NCBI RefSeq assembly: GCF_013184775.1
Contig: NZ_JAATVV010000015.1
Coordinates: 55,757 to 119,756, forward strand
Direction: 5' to 3'
DNA from: Martelella sp. HB161492
Lineage (GTDB): Bacteria > Pseudomonadota > Alphaproteobacteria > Rhizobiales > Rhizobiaceae
DNA length: 64,000 nucleotides
Below the pieces are notes generated by a model. It saw only the letters and a program-made list of their open reading frames with translations. It had not been told where the DNA came from and made no database searches. Shown here one piece after another: positions 1 through 9,539 of this stretch; positions within the stretch are counted from its first letter, which is position 1, and every line of letters starts with the position of its first letter. The translations under genes were made by a program, and so were the position numbers.

Positions 1-1
1 G

Positions 2-967
2 GGCATTCCCCATAATGGCTGCGTTCTATCCCATGATGCGCTTGCCGTCAGGATTGATTTCGAGGAACTTACCGGTCGCAAGGTGATGGTCTACGGTCAG
101 ACGGAAATTACCGCCGACCTCTATGCCGCCCAGGATGCGATCGGCACGCCGATCTTTCACGATGTTGATGATGTCGTCATCGAGGATGTGCTGACGTCGC
201 GCCCGGCGGTCAGCTTCACGGTCGACGGTGAGCGGCGGCGGCTTGAATGTGCCTTTGTCGCGGGCTGCGACGGTTTCCATGGTGTCTCCCGACAGGTGAT
301 CCCGGCGGAAAAGCGCCGTGAATTCGAGCGCATTTATCCCTTCGGCTGGCTCGGTCTGCTGGCGCATACGCCACCGGTCCATGAGGAATTGATCTATGCC
401 GGGTCCGAGCGCGGCTTCGCGCTGGCATCGATGCGCAGCCAGACACTCAGCCGCTATTATATCCAGGTTCCGCTTGCCGACCGGCCGGACGACTGGAGCG
501 ATGCGGCGTTCTGGGAAGAGCTGAAACGGCGGCTTCCGGCGGCGGCCGCGCAGCAGCTGGTCACGGGACCGTCCATTGAAAAGAGCATCGCGCCGTTACG
601 CTCTTTCGTGTCGGAGCCGCTGCGCTACGGCAGGCTGTTTCTGGTGGGCGATGCCGCGCATATCGTCCCGCCAACGGGCGCCAAGGGGCTGAACCTTGCC
701 GTCTCCGATGTCTTTTATCTCGCGGAGGCCCTGGTGCCGGCGCTGAAACATCAAGCCAGTGCGGGCATTGATGGCTATTCGGCGCGCGCGCTTGCCCGAA
801 TCTGGAATGCCATGCGTTTCAGCTGGCAGATGACGCTGATGCTGCATCGCTTTGATGGCGAGGACAGCTTTGCGGCGGCCATGCGCAAGGCGACCTTCAT
901 GCATCTTCAGCGCTCCGAGACGGCAAGGCGCGATCTTGCCGAAAACTATATCGGGCTTCCCTATTGA
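2..967 (+). CDS. pobA: 4-hydroxybenzoate 3-monooxygenase, 5' end cut by window
   Basis: Flavoprotein that hydroxylates 4-hydroxybenzoate to protocatechuate with NADPH and O2, feeding the pca genes beside it. The open frame runs in from the window edge (codons from base 2), so the N-terminal FAD-binding dinucleotide fold is missing and about 321 codons remain. Visible are the conserved VYGQTEITADLY stretch near the start and the second FAD/ribityl motif GDAAHIVPPTGAKGLNLA, in the usual place for class A flavin monooxygenases. The internal ATG at base 86 is not the real start because homology extends upstream of it. The stop overlaps the 3' end of convergent pcaQ by 7 bases. The product supplies the substrate of PcaHG encoded about 1.4 kb away. 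Confidence 0.93.
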   Translation, partial: GIPHNGCVLSHDALAVRIDFEELTGRKVMVYGQTEITADLYAAQDAIGTPIFHDVDDVVIEDVLTSRPAVSFTVDGERRRLECAFVAGCDGFHGVSRQVIPAEKRREFERIYPFGWLGLLAHTPPVHEELIYAGSERGFALASMRSQTLSRYYIQVPLADRPDDWSDAAFWEELKRRLPAAAAQQLVTGPSIEKSIAPLRSFVSEPLRYGRLFLVGDAAHIVPPTGAKGLNLAVSDVFYLAEALVPALKHQASAGIDGYSARALARIWNAMRFSWQMTLMLHRFDGEDSFAAAMRKATFMHLQRSETARRDLAENYIGLPY

Positions 968-1908
968 TGATCGGCCTGTCGAAGATCGGCCTGTTGATGG
1001 CTGAGGCTCTCGGCGGCGTGGACCAGCGCTTCGAGAAACAGCTTCTGCTCGGCGGTTACGGTGCTGTTCATCCGCATCGAGACGCCGACAGGGCCGCTGA
1101 GCAGATTGTCCTCGATCGCCATTTTCGTGAGCAGGCCGCGCGACAGTTCATCGCGCACGACGCCCTCGGAAATGAACCAGACCGTGTCGGACAAGAGTAC
1201 GACGCGGCGGCCGAAGGAGAGACTGACGCTCTCGTAGGCCGGTTCGGGGCGCGTCAGGCCAATGGAATGAAGATAGGCGCTGACGAGCGGCGCGATCACC
1301 GCGCCCGGTGGCGGCAGCATCAGCGGGAAGGCGGCAAGGGCCGTGGCGTCGGGGGGCTTTCCGGCGAGCGGATGATCTGGCCGGACGACGGCGATGATCG
1401 GTTCGCTTGCCAGCGGGCGGAAGGACAGGCCTTCCATCACCTGGGCGCCGGCCATGCGGCCGACGACCATATCGAGTGTCCCTTCGCGCAGCTGCGACAG
1501 CAAAAGCCAGTTCGGCCCGGTCGTTACCCGCAGCATGCATTCCGGCGCCGTGTCGTGAAGGCTGAGGGCGGCGCGCGGCACCAGATCAGTCGAGGCGGTC
1601 GGCAGGGCGCCGACGATCAGCCTGGTGCGCCTCACCGGGCGTTCGCGCACCAGATCCTCCGCCCGGCCAAGATCGATAAAGGCAGCGCCGACATGCTGCT
1701 GGAACGTCTTACCTGCGGGTGTGAGCGTCAGGCGACGCGAACTGCGCGCAAACAGGGTGACGTTGAGGATATCTTCCAGCTCACGGATCGTTTTCGATGC
1801 CGCCGGCTGGCTGACATGAAGACTGGCCGCCGCCGCGCTCAGCGAGCCGCCACGGGCGGTTTCGAGAAAGCAGCGGAGATGGCGCATGCGAATGCGGGGA
1901 TCAATCAT
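961..1908 (-). CDS. pcaQ: LysR-type regulator of protocatechuate catabolism PcaQ
   Basis: LysR-family activator of the protocatechuate genes. From the chosen ATG (MIDPRIRMRHLRCF) the protein is 315 residues, the normal LysR length. The N-terminal winged HTH (about residues 6-65) contains GGSLSAAAASLHVSQPAASK, and the rest is a periplasmic-binding-protein-like effector domain. An open frame continues upstream to about base 2406 but runs through pcaC on the other strand, so it is not real coding. The gene is divergent from pcaC, the usual LysR arrangement. A PcaQ box (1911-1926) lies two bases upstream of the start codon, implying autoregulation or an unusually short leader. Family knowledge: in rhizobia PcaQ responds to beta-carboxy-cis,cis-muconate and related intermediates. 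Confidence 0.9.
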   Translation of the reverse strand: MIDPRIRMRHLRCFLETARGGSLSAAAASLHVSQPAASKTIRELEDILNVTLFARSSRRLTLTPAGKTFQQHVGAAFIDLGRAEDLVRERPVRRTRLIVGALPTASTDLVPRAALSLHDTAPECMLRVTTGPNWLLLSQLREGTLDMVVGRMAGAQVMEGLSFRPLASEPIIAVVRPDHPLAGKPPDATALAAFPLMLPPPGAVIAPLVSAYLHSIGLTRPEPAYESVSLSFGRRVVLLSDTVWFISEGVVRDELSRGLLTKMAIEDNLLSGPVGVSMRMNSTVTAEQKLFLEALVHAAESLSHQQADLRQADHQ

Positions 1909-1910
1909 CC

Positions 1911-1926
1911 TTAACCTATGGGTTAT
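1911..1926. promoter_or_regulatory. PcaQ box (LysR operator) between pcaQ and pcaC
   Basis: The sequence TTAACC-TATG-GGTTAT is the reverse complement of ATAACC-N4-GGTTAA, the PcaQ recognition motif established in Sinorhizobium meliloti. It overlaps the -35 region of the pcaC promoter, the usual position for a LysR activator. The match is exact over the 12 specified bases. Confidence 0.85.
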
Positions 1927-1942
1927 GCGTTTTTCCGATAAA

Positions 1943-1948
1943 TATAAT
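1943..1948 (+). promoter_or_regulatory. -10 element of the pcaCHGB promoter
   Basis: A perfect TATAAT lies 16 bases downstream of the PcaQ box, with no good -35 hexamer at the right distance (GGTTAT or GGGTTA instead). This is typical of an activator-dependent LysR promoter. Transcription would start near 1955, leaving a leader of about 40 bases to the pcaC ATG. Confidence 0.55.
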
Positions 1949-1995
1949 TTTTTCGACAGGGTTTCCATGGCAAAACGAATGCGGAGGAGAAAGCC

Positions 1996-2382
1996 ATGAC
2001 TGACCGTTATGCCAATGGCATGCGGGTCCGACGTGCTGTGCTGGGAGACGCGCATGTTGAGCGCGCCGAGGCGGCGAGGACACCGCTTGATGATGCATTT
2101 CAGACCCTGATTACCGAAAGCGCCTGGGGCAATGTCTGGGCCTCCGATGCGATCAGCCGGCGCGAGCGTTCCATGCTGACGCTCGCTCTTCTGGCGGCGA
2201 CCGGCAATTTCGAGGAAATCCCGATGCATATCCGGGCGACCCGCCGCACGGGCGCCAGCCCGCAGGATGTGGTGGAGGCCTTTCAGCACGTGGCGATCTA
2301 TGCCGGCGTGCCGCGCGCCAACCACGCGCTGAAACTGGCAAAGGCAACCTTTGCCGCGATGGAGGAGGAAGACGATGACTGA
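1996..2382 (+). CDS. pcaC: 4-carboxymuconolactone decarboxylase
   Basis: Converts 4-carboxymuconolactone to 3-oxoadipate enol-lactone in the beta-ketoadipate pathway. The 128-residue protein has the AhpD-like helical fold of the PcaC family, with the conserved segments ITESAWGNVWA, SRRERSMLTLALLAA and HIRATRRTGASPQDVVEAF. GGAGGAG at 1982-1988 is a good ribosome binding site. The 3' end overlaps pcaH by 8 bases, so the two are translationally coupled. In Agrobacterium and Sinorhizobium the operon starts with pcaD; here pcaC is first and pcaD is not present. Confidence 0.93.
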   Translation: MTDRYANGMRVRRAVLGDAHVERAEAARTPLDDAFQTLITESAWGNVWASDAISRRERSMLTLALLAATGNFEEIPMHIRATRRTGASPQDVVEAFQHVAIYAGVPRANHALKLAKATFAAMEEEDDD

Positions 2383-3103
2383 TCTCGGCGCGCTTGTGCC
2401 GCGCAATCGCGCGGTGCATCCCCCGGCCTATGCGCCGGACTACAAGACCTCGGTGACGCGTTCACCGAGCCTGCCGCTCCTGTCGCTGGAAAGCGGTCCG
2501 TCCGAGGAGACCGGGCCGGTCTTCGGCCATAACCGCTTCGGGGCGCTGGACAATAACCTGATCCTCAACTGGTCGAAGGGTGCGGCCCCTGCCGTGGGCG
2601 AGCGTATCCTCGTTTACGGCCGTGTGCTCGATGAGCGCGGGCGTGCGGTTCCCAATACGCTGATCGAGATCTGGCAGGCCAATGCCGGTGGCCGGTACCG
2701 GCATGTGAAGGATACCTATTTTGCACCGCTCGATCCGAATTTCGGTGGCTGCGGCCGGGCTCTCACCGATGATCAGGGCCAGTATCAGTTTCTGACGATC
2801 CGGCCCGGCGCCTATCCCTGGCCCAATCGCGCCAATGACTGGCGGCCGATGCATATCCATATCTCGGTCTATGGCCATTCATTCGGCCAGCGGCTGATCA
2901 CCCAGATGTATTTCGAGGGGGATCCGCTGATCGCGCTTTGTCCGATCGCCAATACGATCCGCGAGCGCAGCAATCTCGATCGCCTGGTGGCGCCGCTTGA
3001 TATGACCATGGCCCGGCCACTCGATTTCCTTGCCTATAAATTTGACATCGTGCTCCGCGGACGGCGTCAGACCATGTTCGAAAACCGTCTGGAGGGCTTG
3101 TGA
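2375..3103 (+). CDS. pcaH: Protocatechuate 3,4-dioxygenase beta subunit
   Basis: Catalytic subunit of the non-heme Fe(III) intradiol dioxygenase that cleaves protocatechuate to beta-carboxy-cis,cis-muconate. It is 242 residues from the ATG inside the end of pcaC, with GGAGGAGG (2361-2368) as ribosome binding site; the in-frame TTG further upstream lies inside pcaC and lacks support. The four iron ligands of the family are recognisable: Tyr in GGRYRH, Tyr in PGAYPW, and two His in MHIHIS. The intradiol signature around IEIWQANAGGRYRH is complete. It is followed after one base by pcaG, with which it forms the alpha/beta protomer. Confidence 0.95.
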   Translation: MTDLGALVPRNRAVHPPAYAPDYKTSVTRSPSLPLLSLESGPSEETGPVFGHNRFGALDNNLILNWSKGAAPAVGERILVYGRVLDERGRAVPNTLIEIWQANAGGRYRHVKDTYFAPLDPNFGGCGRALTDDQGQYQFLTIRPGAYPWPNRANDWRPMHIHISVYGHSFGQRLITQMYFEGDPLIALCPIANTIRERSNLDRLVAPLDMTMARPLDFLAYKFDIVLRGRRQTMFENRLEGL

Positions 3104-3104
3104 G

Positions 3105-3704
3105 ATGGTGCAATCGCTGAACAATCTTTCGGAAACGCCGTCACAGACGGCCGGGCCTTACGTCCATATCGGCTGCATGCCGACCTTTGCCGGCAATGCC
3201 GGTGCCTATGACGAGGAGATCGGCACCAGTCCGATCGCCGATGGCGTGACAGGCGAGATCATCGAAATCTCTGGTTCCGTCTTCGACGGCACGGGCACGG
3301 CGTTGCGGGATGCGATGCTTGAAAGCTGGCAACCGGATGCAGGCGGCCTGTTTCCCGGTCAGCCGGGCGCCGATCCGGCCGTCTCCGGCCTTTGCCGTTT
3401 CGCCGCCGACGGCGTGAGTGGCGAATACAGGCTGCGGACCGTCAAGCCGGGTGGTTTTTCGGGCCGGGGCGGCAAATGGTCAGCGCCGCATATCTCGCTC
3501 TGGATTGTCGCGCGCGGCATCAATATCGGTCTCAACACCCGCATCTATTTCGACGACGAGGATAACAGCGCCGATCCGCTGCTGAATGCGATCGAACTGA
3601 AGGTCCGCATTCCGACGCTGATTGCGAAAAAGACCGGCCCCGGCCAGTATCGTTTCGATATCAGGCTGCAGGGGGAAGGCGAAACGGTGTTTCTCGACAT
3701 CTGA
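3105..3704 (+). CDS. pcaG: Protocatechuate 3,4-dioxygenase alpha subunit
   Basis: Alpha subunit of protocatechuate 3,4-dioxygenase, contributing to the active-site wall but not binding iron. It is 199 residues, with the family N-terminus ETPSQTAGPYVHIGC and the intradiol beta-sandwich (LESWQPDAGG). The positions that are iron-binding Tyr in PcaH are not Tyr here, and HIS replaces HIH, as expected for an alpha chain. The start is the ATG one base after the pcaH stop, with GGAGGG at 3091-3096; a longer in-frame extension lies wholly inside pcaH and is rejected. Transcription is with pcaC, pcaH and pcaB. Confidence 0.94.
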   Translation: MVQSLNNLSETPSQTAGPYVHIGCMPTFAGNAGAYDEEIGTSPIADGVTGEIIEISGSVFDGTGTALRDAMLESWQPDAGGLFPGQPGADPAVSGLCRFAADGVSGEYRLRTVKPGGFSGRGGKWSAPHISLWIVARGINIGLNTRIYFDDEDNSADPLLNAIELKVRIPTLIAKKTGPGQYRFDIRLQGEGETVFLDI

Positions 3705-4892
3705 CGAGAGCGGGCAGGGCGCGTGAAAATGCTGCGCTGCCCGGATGAACGCCCAGGCGAAAAGGAGCGACCCATGTCGGTTTCGGTTTTCAGCCACCCA
3801 TGGCTCGGAGGCTATTTTGGCGATCAGGCCATCGAAAATCTCTGGTCGGGGGAACGCCAGCTGCGCCACATGCTGACATTCGAAGCGGCATGGAGCCGGG
3901 CGATGGGGCATGCCGGTCTGTTCGACCGGCAGGCGGCAGAAACGGCGGCAGGGATCATCGAGACCGCCACCATCGAGCCCTGCCGGCTGCGCGCCGGCAT
4001 GGCCGAAGACGGCGTGCCGGTGCCGGCGCTGGTCCGATATCTCAAGGGCATTGCGCCCGCCGAAGCCGTGCATAAGGGGGCGACCTCTCAGGATGTGGTG
4101 GATACGGCCCTTGCCCTGACGCTGAAAGACGTCACCGATATTCTGCTGCGACGGATCTCCACGCTGAGAACGGCGCTTGCCGGGCTTGATGACCGTTTTG
4201 GCCAGAAGCCGATGATGGGGCGGACACGCATGCAGGCGGCGCGCATCATCGCTGTCCGTGACAGGCTCAGGACATGGCAGATGCCGCTTGCCGAACATGC
4301 CGAGCGGCTGGAGGCGCTCAGGAAACGCGTCGAACGGGTTCAGATTGGCGGCGCTGCCGGTGACCGCGCGGCGCTGGGGGACAAGGCTGACCGGATTGTT
4401 GCGGACGTGGCGTCAACACTTGGCCTCAAGCCGACGGCCAAGGCCTGGCATGCCATGCGCGACGGTATTGCCGACTATGCAGCCACGCTCTCGCTGATCA
4501 CCGGGACGCTTGGCAAGATGGGGCAGGATATCGCACTGATGGCGCAGCAGGGTCTTGACGAGATTGCACTTGTCGGCGGCGGCTCATCCTCCGCCATGCC
4601 GGAGAAGAATAATCCGGTTCTCGCTGAACTGCTGGTGACGCTCGCCCGCTTCAACGCCGTGCAGCTTTCCGGCATGCATCAGGCGCTTGTCCATGAACAG
4701 GAGCGTTCCGGCGCCGCCTGGAGCCTTGAATGGATGATCCTGCCGCAGATGACGGTGGCAACCGGTCGGGCGCTTGACGCAGCGGTCACGCTCTGCGGCA
4801 AGGTCGAACGGATCGGCCGGCCTGAACCGCAATCAAGGCCAGCCGAAGGCGTTTCAGAGACAGCCCGTCCGTCTTCCGATTGCGTCGTTCAG

Positions 4893-6092
<1,200 letters not shown>

Positions 6093-6095
6093 CGC

Positions 6096-6779
6096 TCAGA
6101 CCTCCGCCACGGCAAGATCCTCGACCGTGCCGTCAATGTGGAGCGGTGCACCCGTGACCGCCTGCAGATCATCAAGGGACAGCGCGGCCAGTTTTTCGCG
6201 CAGCACGAAATGGCGGTCGACAACATCGATCACGGCCAGCGACGTGTAGATGCGGGTGACACAGCCAATGCCGGTCAGCGGCAGCGTGCAGCGCTTCATC
6301 AATTTCGGCGCACCGGTCTTGCTGACATGATCCATCACCACGGCGACGCGCTTTGCGCCATGGACCAGATCCATGGCGCCACCGACGGCCGGGACGCCGC
6401 CCTTGCCGGTGGACCAGTTGGCAAGGTCGCCATTTTCAGCCACCTCATAGGCGCCGAGGATCGCGACATCGAGATGGCCGCCGCGCACCATGGCAAAGCT
6501 GTCGGCATGGTGGAAAAAGGCGGTGCCGGGTTTCAGCGTGATGGCGCGTTTCCCGGCATTGATCAGATCCCAGTCCTCCTCGCCTTCGGGCGGGCTGCCG
6601 CCGAAATCGAGCACGCCATTTTCGGTATGGAAAATCGCCTGCCGTCCTGAAGGCTGGAAGCGGGCCACCATTTCGGGGAAACCGATCCCGAGATTGACAT
6701 AGGCGCCGTCTTCAATGTCCTGTGCCGCGCGCCAGGCAATCTTTGCATTGGAAAGCTTTATCGCTGCGATATCGGTCAT
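6096..6779 (-). CDS. pcaJ: 3-oxoadipate CoA-transferase subunit B
   Basis: Beta subunit of the succinyl-CoA:3-oxoadipate CoA-transferase. It is 227 residues. The catalytic Glu of class I CoA-transferases is in FHTENGVLDFGG (about residue 51), and the subunit B signature NLGIGFPEMV is near residue 30. It overlaps the 3' end of pcaI by 4 bases (ATGA), so the two subunits are coupled. Succinyl-CoA:3-ketoacid transferase is the alternative for the family, but the direct neighbours PcaF and the pca cluster favour 3-oxoadipate. Confidence 0.93.
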   Translation of the reverse strand: MTDIAAIKLSNAKIAWRAAQDIEDGAYVNLGIGFPEMVARFQPSGRQAIFHTENGVLDFGGSPPEGEEDWDLINAGKRAITLKPGTAFFHHADSFAMVRGGHLDVAILGAYEVAENGDLANWSTGKGGVPAVGGAMDLVHGAKRVAVVMDHVSKTGAPKLMKRCTLPLTGIGCVTRIYTSLAVIDVVDRHFVLREKLAALSLDDLQAVTGAPLHIDGTVEDLAVAEV

Positions 6780-7483
6780 GGATAATGTGCCTCCTTTCGG
6801 GTCAGGATCTCTTCCTGGGCGGGGTCTGGAACATGAACCACCGTGTCGACAAAAATACCCGGCGTGATCACCTGTTCGGGATTGATCTCACCCGGGGGCA
6901 CGATGTGGCTCGCCTGAACAATGGTCCGGCTTGCGGCCATCGCCATCAGGGGTGCGAAATTCCGCGCGGCCATCCGAAAGGAGAGATTGCCGTGGAGGTC
7001 AGCGCATTCCGCCTTGATCAGGGCGAAATCGGCCTTCAGCCAGCGTTCCTGCACGTAAGAGCGGCCGTCGAACTCCGCCACCGGCTTGCCCTCCGCCAGT
7101 TCCGTACCAAAGCCTGTCGGGGTGTAAAAAGCGGGGATGCCGGCGCCACCGGCGCGGATGCGCTCGGCAAGCGTGCCCTGCGGCACGAGTTCAAGCGCGA
7201 TGCGGTTCGAAAGATAGCGCTCGTTGAAAACCGTGGCATTGGACGAGCGCGGAAACGAGCAGATCATCTTTGCCACGCGGTCCTGTTCTATCAGCGCCGC
7301 GAGACCCACATGGCCGTTGCCGGCATTGTTGTTGATGACGGTGAGATCGCGCGCACCGTGGTCTATCAGCGCATGAATGAGCTCAATGGGAGATCCGGCG
7401 CCGCCAAAGCCACCGATCATCACCGTTGCGCCATCAAAAATTTCCGCAACTGCTGCGCGGAGCGAGGGGCTTGTCTTGTCCAT
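6776..7483 (-). CDS. pcaI: 3-oxoadipate CoA-transferase subunit A
   Basis: Alpha subunit of the 3-oxoadipate CoA-transferase. It is 235 residues, with the CoA-transferase subunit A glycine-rich motif MIGGFGGAGSPIELIHAL (about residues 22-39) and the GTLAERIRAGGAGIPAFYTPTG segment typical of PcaI/AtoD. The ATG is preceded by a GGAGG-type site on the minus strand. It is the first gene of pcaIJF. A 186-base control region separates it from the regulator upstream and contains two imperfect direct repeats (7543-7575). Confidence 0.93.
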   Translation of the reverse strand: MDKTSPSLRAAVAEIFDGATVMIGGFGGAGSPIELIHALIDHGARDLTVINNNAGNGHVGLAALIEQDRVAKMICSFPRSSNATVFNERYLSNRIALELVPQGTLAERIRAGGAGIPAFYTPTGFGTELAEGKPVAEFDGRSYVQERWLKADFALIKAECADLHGNLSFRMAARNFAPLMAMAASRTIVQASHIVPPGEINPEQVITPGIFVDTVVHVPDPAQEEILTRKEAHYP

Positions 7484-7542
7484 GGATCAACCTCCGTCCA
7501 TGGAGCAATCCTAGAAACACGATCAGGTCGGCGCCAGCGAAA

Positions 7543-7575
7543 TGTTCGTAATGTGATTTTTGTTCAATATATGAA
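7543..7575. promoter_or_regulatory. Tandem imperfect repeats upstream of pcaI
   Basis: Two 15-base units, TGTTCGTAATGTGAT and TGTTCAATATATGAA, agree at 10 of 15 positions and lie 3 bases apart, 60-92 bases upstream of the pcaI start. The first unit resembles GTTCGATAATCGCAC, the binding sequence of IclR-family PcaR/PcaU regulators. No IclR gene lies next to pcaI, so the link is tentative. Confidence 0.35.
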
Positions 7576-7669
7576 TGGATCTGTGCGGCATGCGCACGGC
7601 GGCTGGGCTCCCGCATGGGCGAAAGCGCTTGCCGGGGTACCCTAAAGCCTTCAAGGCAGAAAATTGCCG

Positions 7670-8287
7670 TCAGCCGCGCAACGGGCTGACGACATTGGAA
7701 CAGACCCACAGGATCGTTGCCGGCTGTTGCGATGTGCTGACCAGCGCATGGCCCATCATGCTGTCGAAATAGCAACTGTCGCCGGCTTCGAGTTCCGAAG
7801 GAGCATAGAGCTCGGTAAAGAGGGTCAGCTTGCCATCGAGAACATAGATGAACTCTTCTCCGGCATGGGTGGAGAAGGGAACGAATTCCTCGACCGAGCG
7901 GGCATTCACCTTGGTGAGCAGGGGGACGAGCTTCTTGTTGGCGATATCGGCGCAGAGCAGTTCATATTCATAATGCTGCGTTTCCATCTTCGCGCCGCCG
8001 TCTTTGCGGGTGATGGCGCGGCGGCCGGAGATCGGCGCACTGGGCTTGTGGGCGAAGAGCTCGGACACATCAACGCCAAGCCCTGCTGCCAGAGACAGAA
8101 TGGTCTCATAGGTCGGCGACATCTGGCCGTTTTCGATTTTCGAAAGCGTCGAAGGTGCAAGCCCGCTACGCTCTGCCAGCTCGGCCAAGCTCAGGCCTTC
8201 ATCCTGACGAAGCTGCCGCACGATCAATGCCAGCGCCTGATCAGAATGCCTGACCTGCCTGCGACCCTGCCCCCCGTTTTCACCCAT
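7670..8287 (-). CDS. XRE-family regulator with C-terminal cupin domain
   Basis: Two-domain repressor type: an N-terminal lambda-repressor-like HTH (about residues 15-75: LRQDEGLSLAELAERSGLA followed by STLSKIENGQMSP) and a C-terminal cupin_2 sensor (about 125-200: HAGEEFIYVLDGKLTLF, LEAGDSCYFDSMMGH). Relatives such as PuuR and SutR sense amino acids, polyamines or small acids. The frame is open to a TTG at 8347, but that overlaps the probable -10 element, so the ATG at 8287 with AAAGG upstream is preferred (205 residues). It follows the Ldh2-family gene on the same strand and faces the peptide operon across 1.7 kb, so it may control either. Its promoter carries a palindrome exactly between -35 and -10, suggesting autorepression. 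Confidence 0.85.
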   Translation of the reverse strand: MGENGGQGRRQVRHSDQALALIVRQLRQDEGLSLAELAERSGLAPSTLSKIENGQMSPTYETILSLAAGLGVDVSELFAHKPSAPISGRRAITRKDGGAKMETQHYEYELLCADIANKKLVPLLTKVNARSVEEFVPFSTHAGEEFIYVLDGKLTLFTELYAPSELEAGDSCYFDSMMGHALVSTSQQPATILWVCSNVVSPLRG

Positions 8288-8346
8288 ATCAAGACCTTTC
8301 AAAATGTCGTTTCCTGCCGCAATAGCGCGCGCGTGCGGACTGTTCA

Positions 8347-8376
8347 ATTATACCTGCAAAAATTGCAGGCTGTCCG
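8347..8376 (-). promoter_or_regulatory. Promoter with embedded 17-base palindrome upstream of the XRE-cupin gene
   Basis: On the minus strand a perfect TATAAT (8347-8352) is preceded by the palindrome CCTGCAA-AAA-TTGCAGG (8353-8369), which fills the spacer, and by CGGACA (8371-8376) as a -35 ending in the consensus GACA. A repressor bound here would block RNA polymerase directly. This fits autoregulation by the HTH protein encoded downstream. Confidence 0.6.
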
Positions 8377-8434
8377 GACAAGAACAAGCCGCATCAGGTG
8401 GAGCCGCCTTGACGCCCGGGAGCCTCATTTCCCG

Positions 8435-9496
8435 TCAGGGCCGGGTCTTTGCTGCCGCCGCGCCGCCAGCAAGCTGCTGCAGCCGCCGAAGATCAGTGTT
8501 TCTGATCAGAATGCCCTTTTCAATAGACTGCCTGCGATTGCGATAGCGCCTCTCGCCGGGCAGCCGGGAGGCGCCGGCCGCTTCCAGCCGGTCGACAAAT
8601 TGCCGTGCCCGCATCGCAAAATGCGATGATGGTCGTCCCGCATCGGGGTCGATCACGATGATCAGCTGGCCGGTATGCGGCGTTTCGGCACCCGGATGGG
8701 CTGACCAGTCGACCTCGAAGGAAAATTTCCCGCCCGTCAGCGCTGCGCAGAACAGCTCGATCATCATCGAAATCGCCGCACCCTTGTAACCGCCGAAGGT
8801 CAGCAGCGCCCCGCCGTCCAGCACGGCTTTCGGATCGGTCGTTGGCTGGCCGTGGCGGTCAACACCGTGATCAGGCGGCAGTGCCTTGCCCTCGCGTGCC
8901 GCGATCTGGACATCACCATTGGCGATGGCGCTGGTCGCCAGATCGGCAACAATCGGGTCTGCACCGTCGCAGGGGGCTGCGAAAGCGACCGGATTGGTGC
9001 CGAACACCGGCTCGTGCGCGCCAAAGGCCACCGCGCAGGGGAAACTGTTGACCATCGAGAGTGCCAGCAGGCCCTGACGTGCAAAAGGTTCCACATCCGG
9101 CCAGAGCGCGCTGAAATGATGGGAATTGCGCACAGCCAGAACGGCTGCACCATTCTGTCGCGCTTTTTCGATCACCAGGGCCGTGGCCGCGGCAACGGCC
9201 GGCTGGGCAAAGCCATTGGCTGCGTCAACGCGGATGAAGCTGTCGCCTGCCTGCTCGACCACCGGCGTTGCCGCCGGGTCGACCCAGCCACTTTTCATCG
9301 ATCCGAGATAGCCGGGAATGCGGAAAATGCCATGAGAAAGCGCACCGTCGCGCTCGCAGCCGGCGCAGTTCTCGGCCAGAATGCGGGCAACGCCCGCCGC
9401 CGCGCCGGCTTTCAGAAAGACCGCTTCCAGCAGAGCTTCAAGATGAGCAAATGAAATGGCTTGTCGCGTCTGATCCATTGCGTCGATGGCGGCCAT
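8435..9496 (-). CDS. Ldh2-family NAD(P)-dependent oxidoreductase
   Basis: Member of the malate/L-lactate dehydrogenase type-2 (Ldh2/YlbC/DpkA) family, which uses a fold distinct from Rossmann dehydrogenases. Members reduce 2-oxo acids or cyclic imines such as delta1-piperideine-2-carboxylate. It is 353 residues, with the family segments GCERDGALSHGIFRIPGY, AVRNSHHFSALW (catalytic His region) and PVFGTNPVAFAAP. Possible starts are GTG 9508, ATG 9496 and ATG 9478; ATG 9496 has GAAG at a good distance. It lies 147 bases upstream of the XRE-cupin gene on the same strand. Next to a D-aminopeptidase and peptide importer, a role with cyclic imino acids or D-amino-acid products is plausible, but the substrate cannot be read from the sequence. 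Confidence 0.8.
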   Translation of the reverse strand: MAAIDAMDQTRQAISFAHLEALLEAVFLKAGAAAGVARILAENCAGCERDGALSHGIFRIPGYLGSMKSGWVDPAATPVVEQAGDSFIRVDAANGFAQPAVAAATALVIEKARQNGAAVLAVRNSHHFSALWPDVEPFARQGLLALSMVNSFPCAVAFGAHEPVFGTNPVAFAAPCDGADPIVADLATSAIANGDVQIAAREGKALPPDHGVDRHGQPTTDPKAVLDGGALLTFGGYKGAAISMMIELFCAALTGGKFSFEVDWSAHPGAETPHTGQLIIVIDPDAGRPSSHFAMRARQFVDRLEAAGASRLPGERRYRNRRQSIEKGILIRNTDLRRLQQLAGGAAAAKTRP

Positions 9497-9525
9497 ATGG
9501 AACTTCACTACCTATCGTAAAAATA

Positions 9526-9539
9526 TTTCCTATAGGAAA
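9526..9539. promoter_or_regulatory. Perfect 14-base palindrome upstream of the Ldh2-family gene
   Basis: TTTCCTA-TAGGAAA is a perfect dyad 30-43 bases upstream of the Ldh2-family start. Its right half (TAGGAAAT) recurs at 9951-9958, directly after the -10 of the divergent peptide operon. Together they suggest a shared regulator for both directions. Confidence 0.45.

Noticed and set aside
1909..2406. N-terminal extension of the PcaQ frame
   Set aside because: It crosses the PcaQ box and the pcaC coding sequence; normal LysR length starts at 1908.
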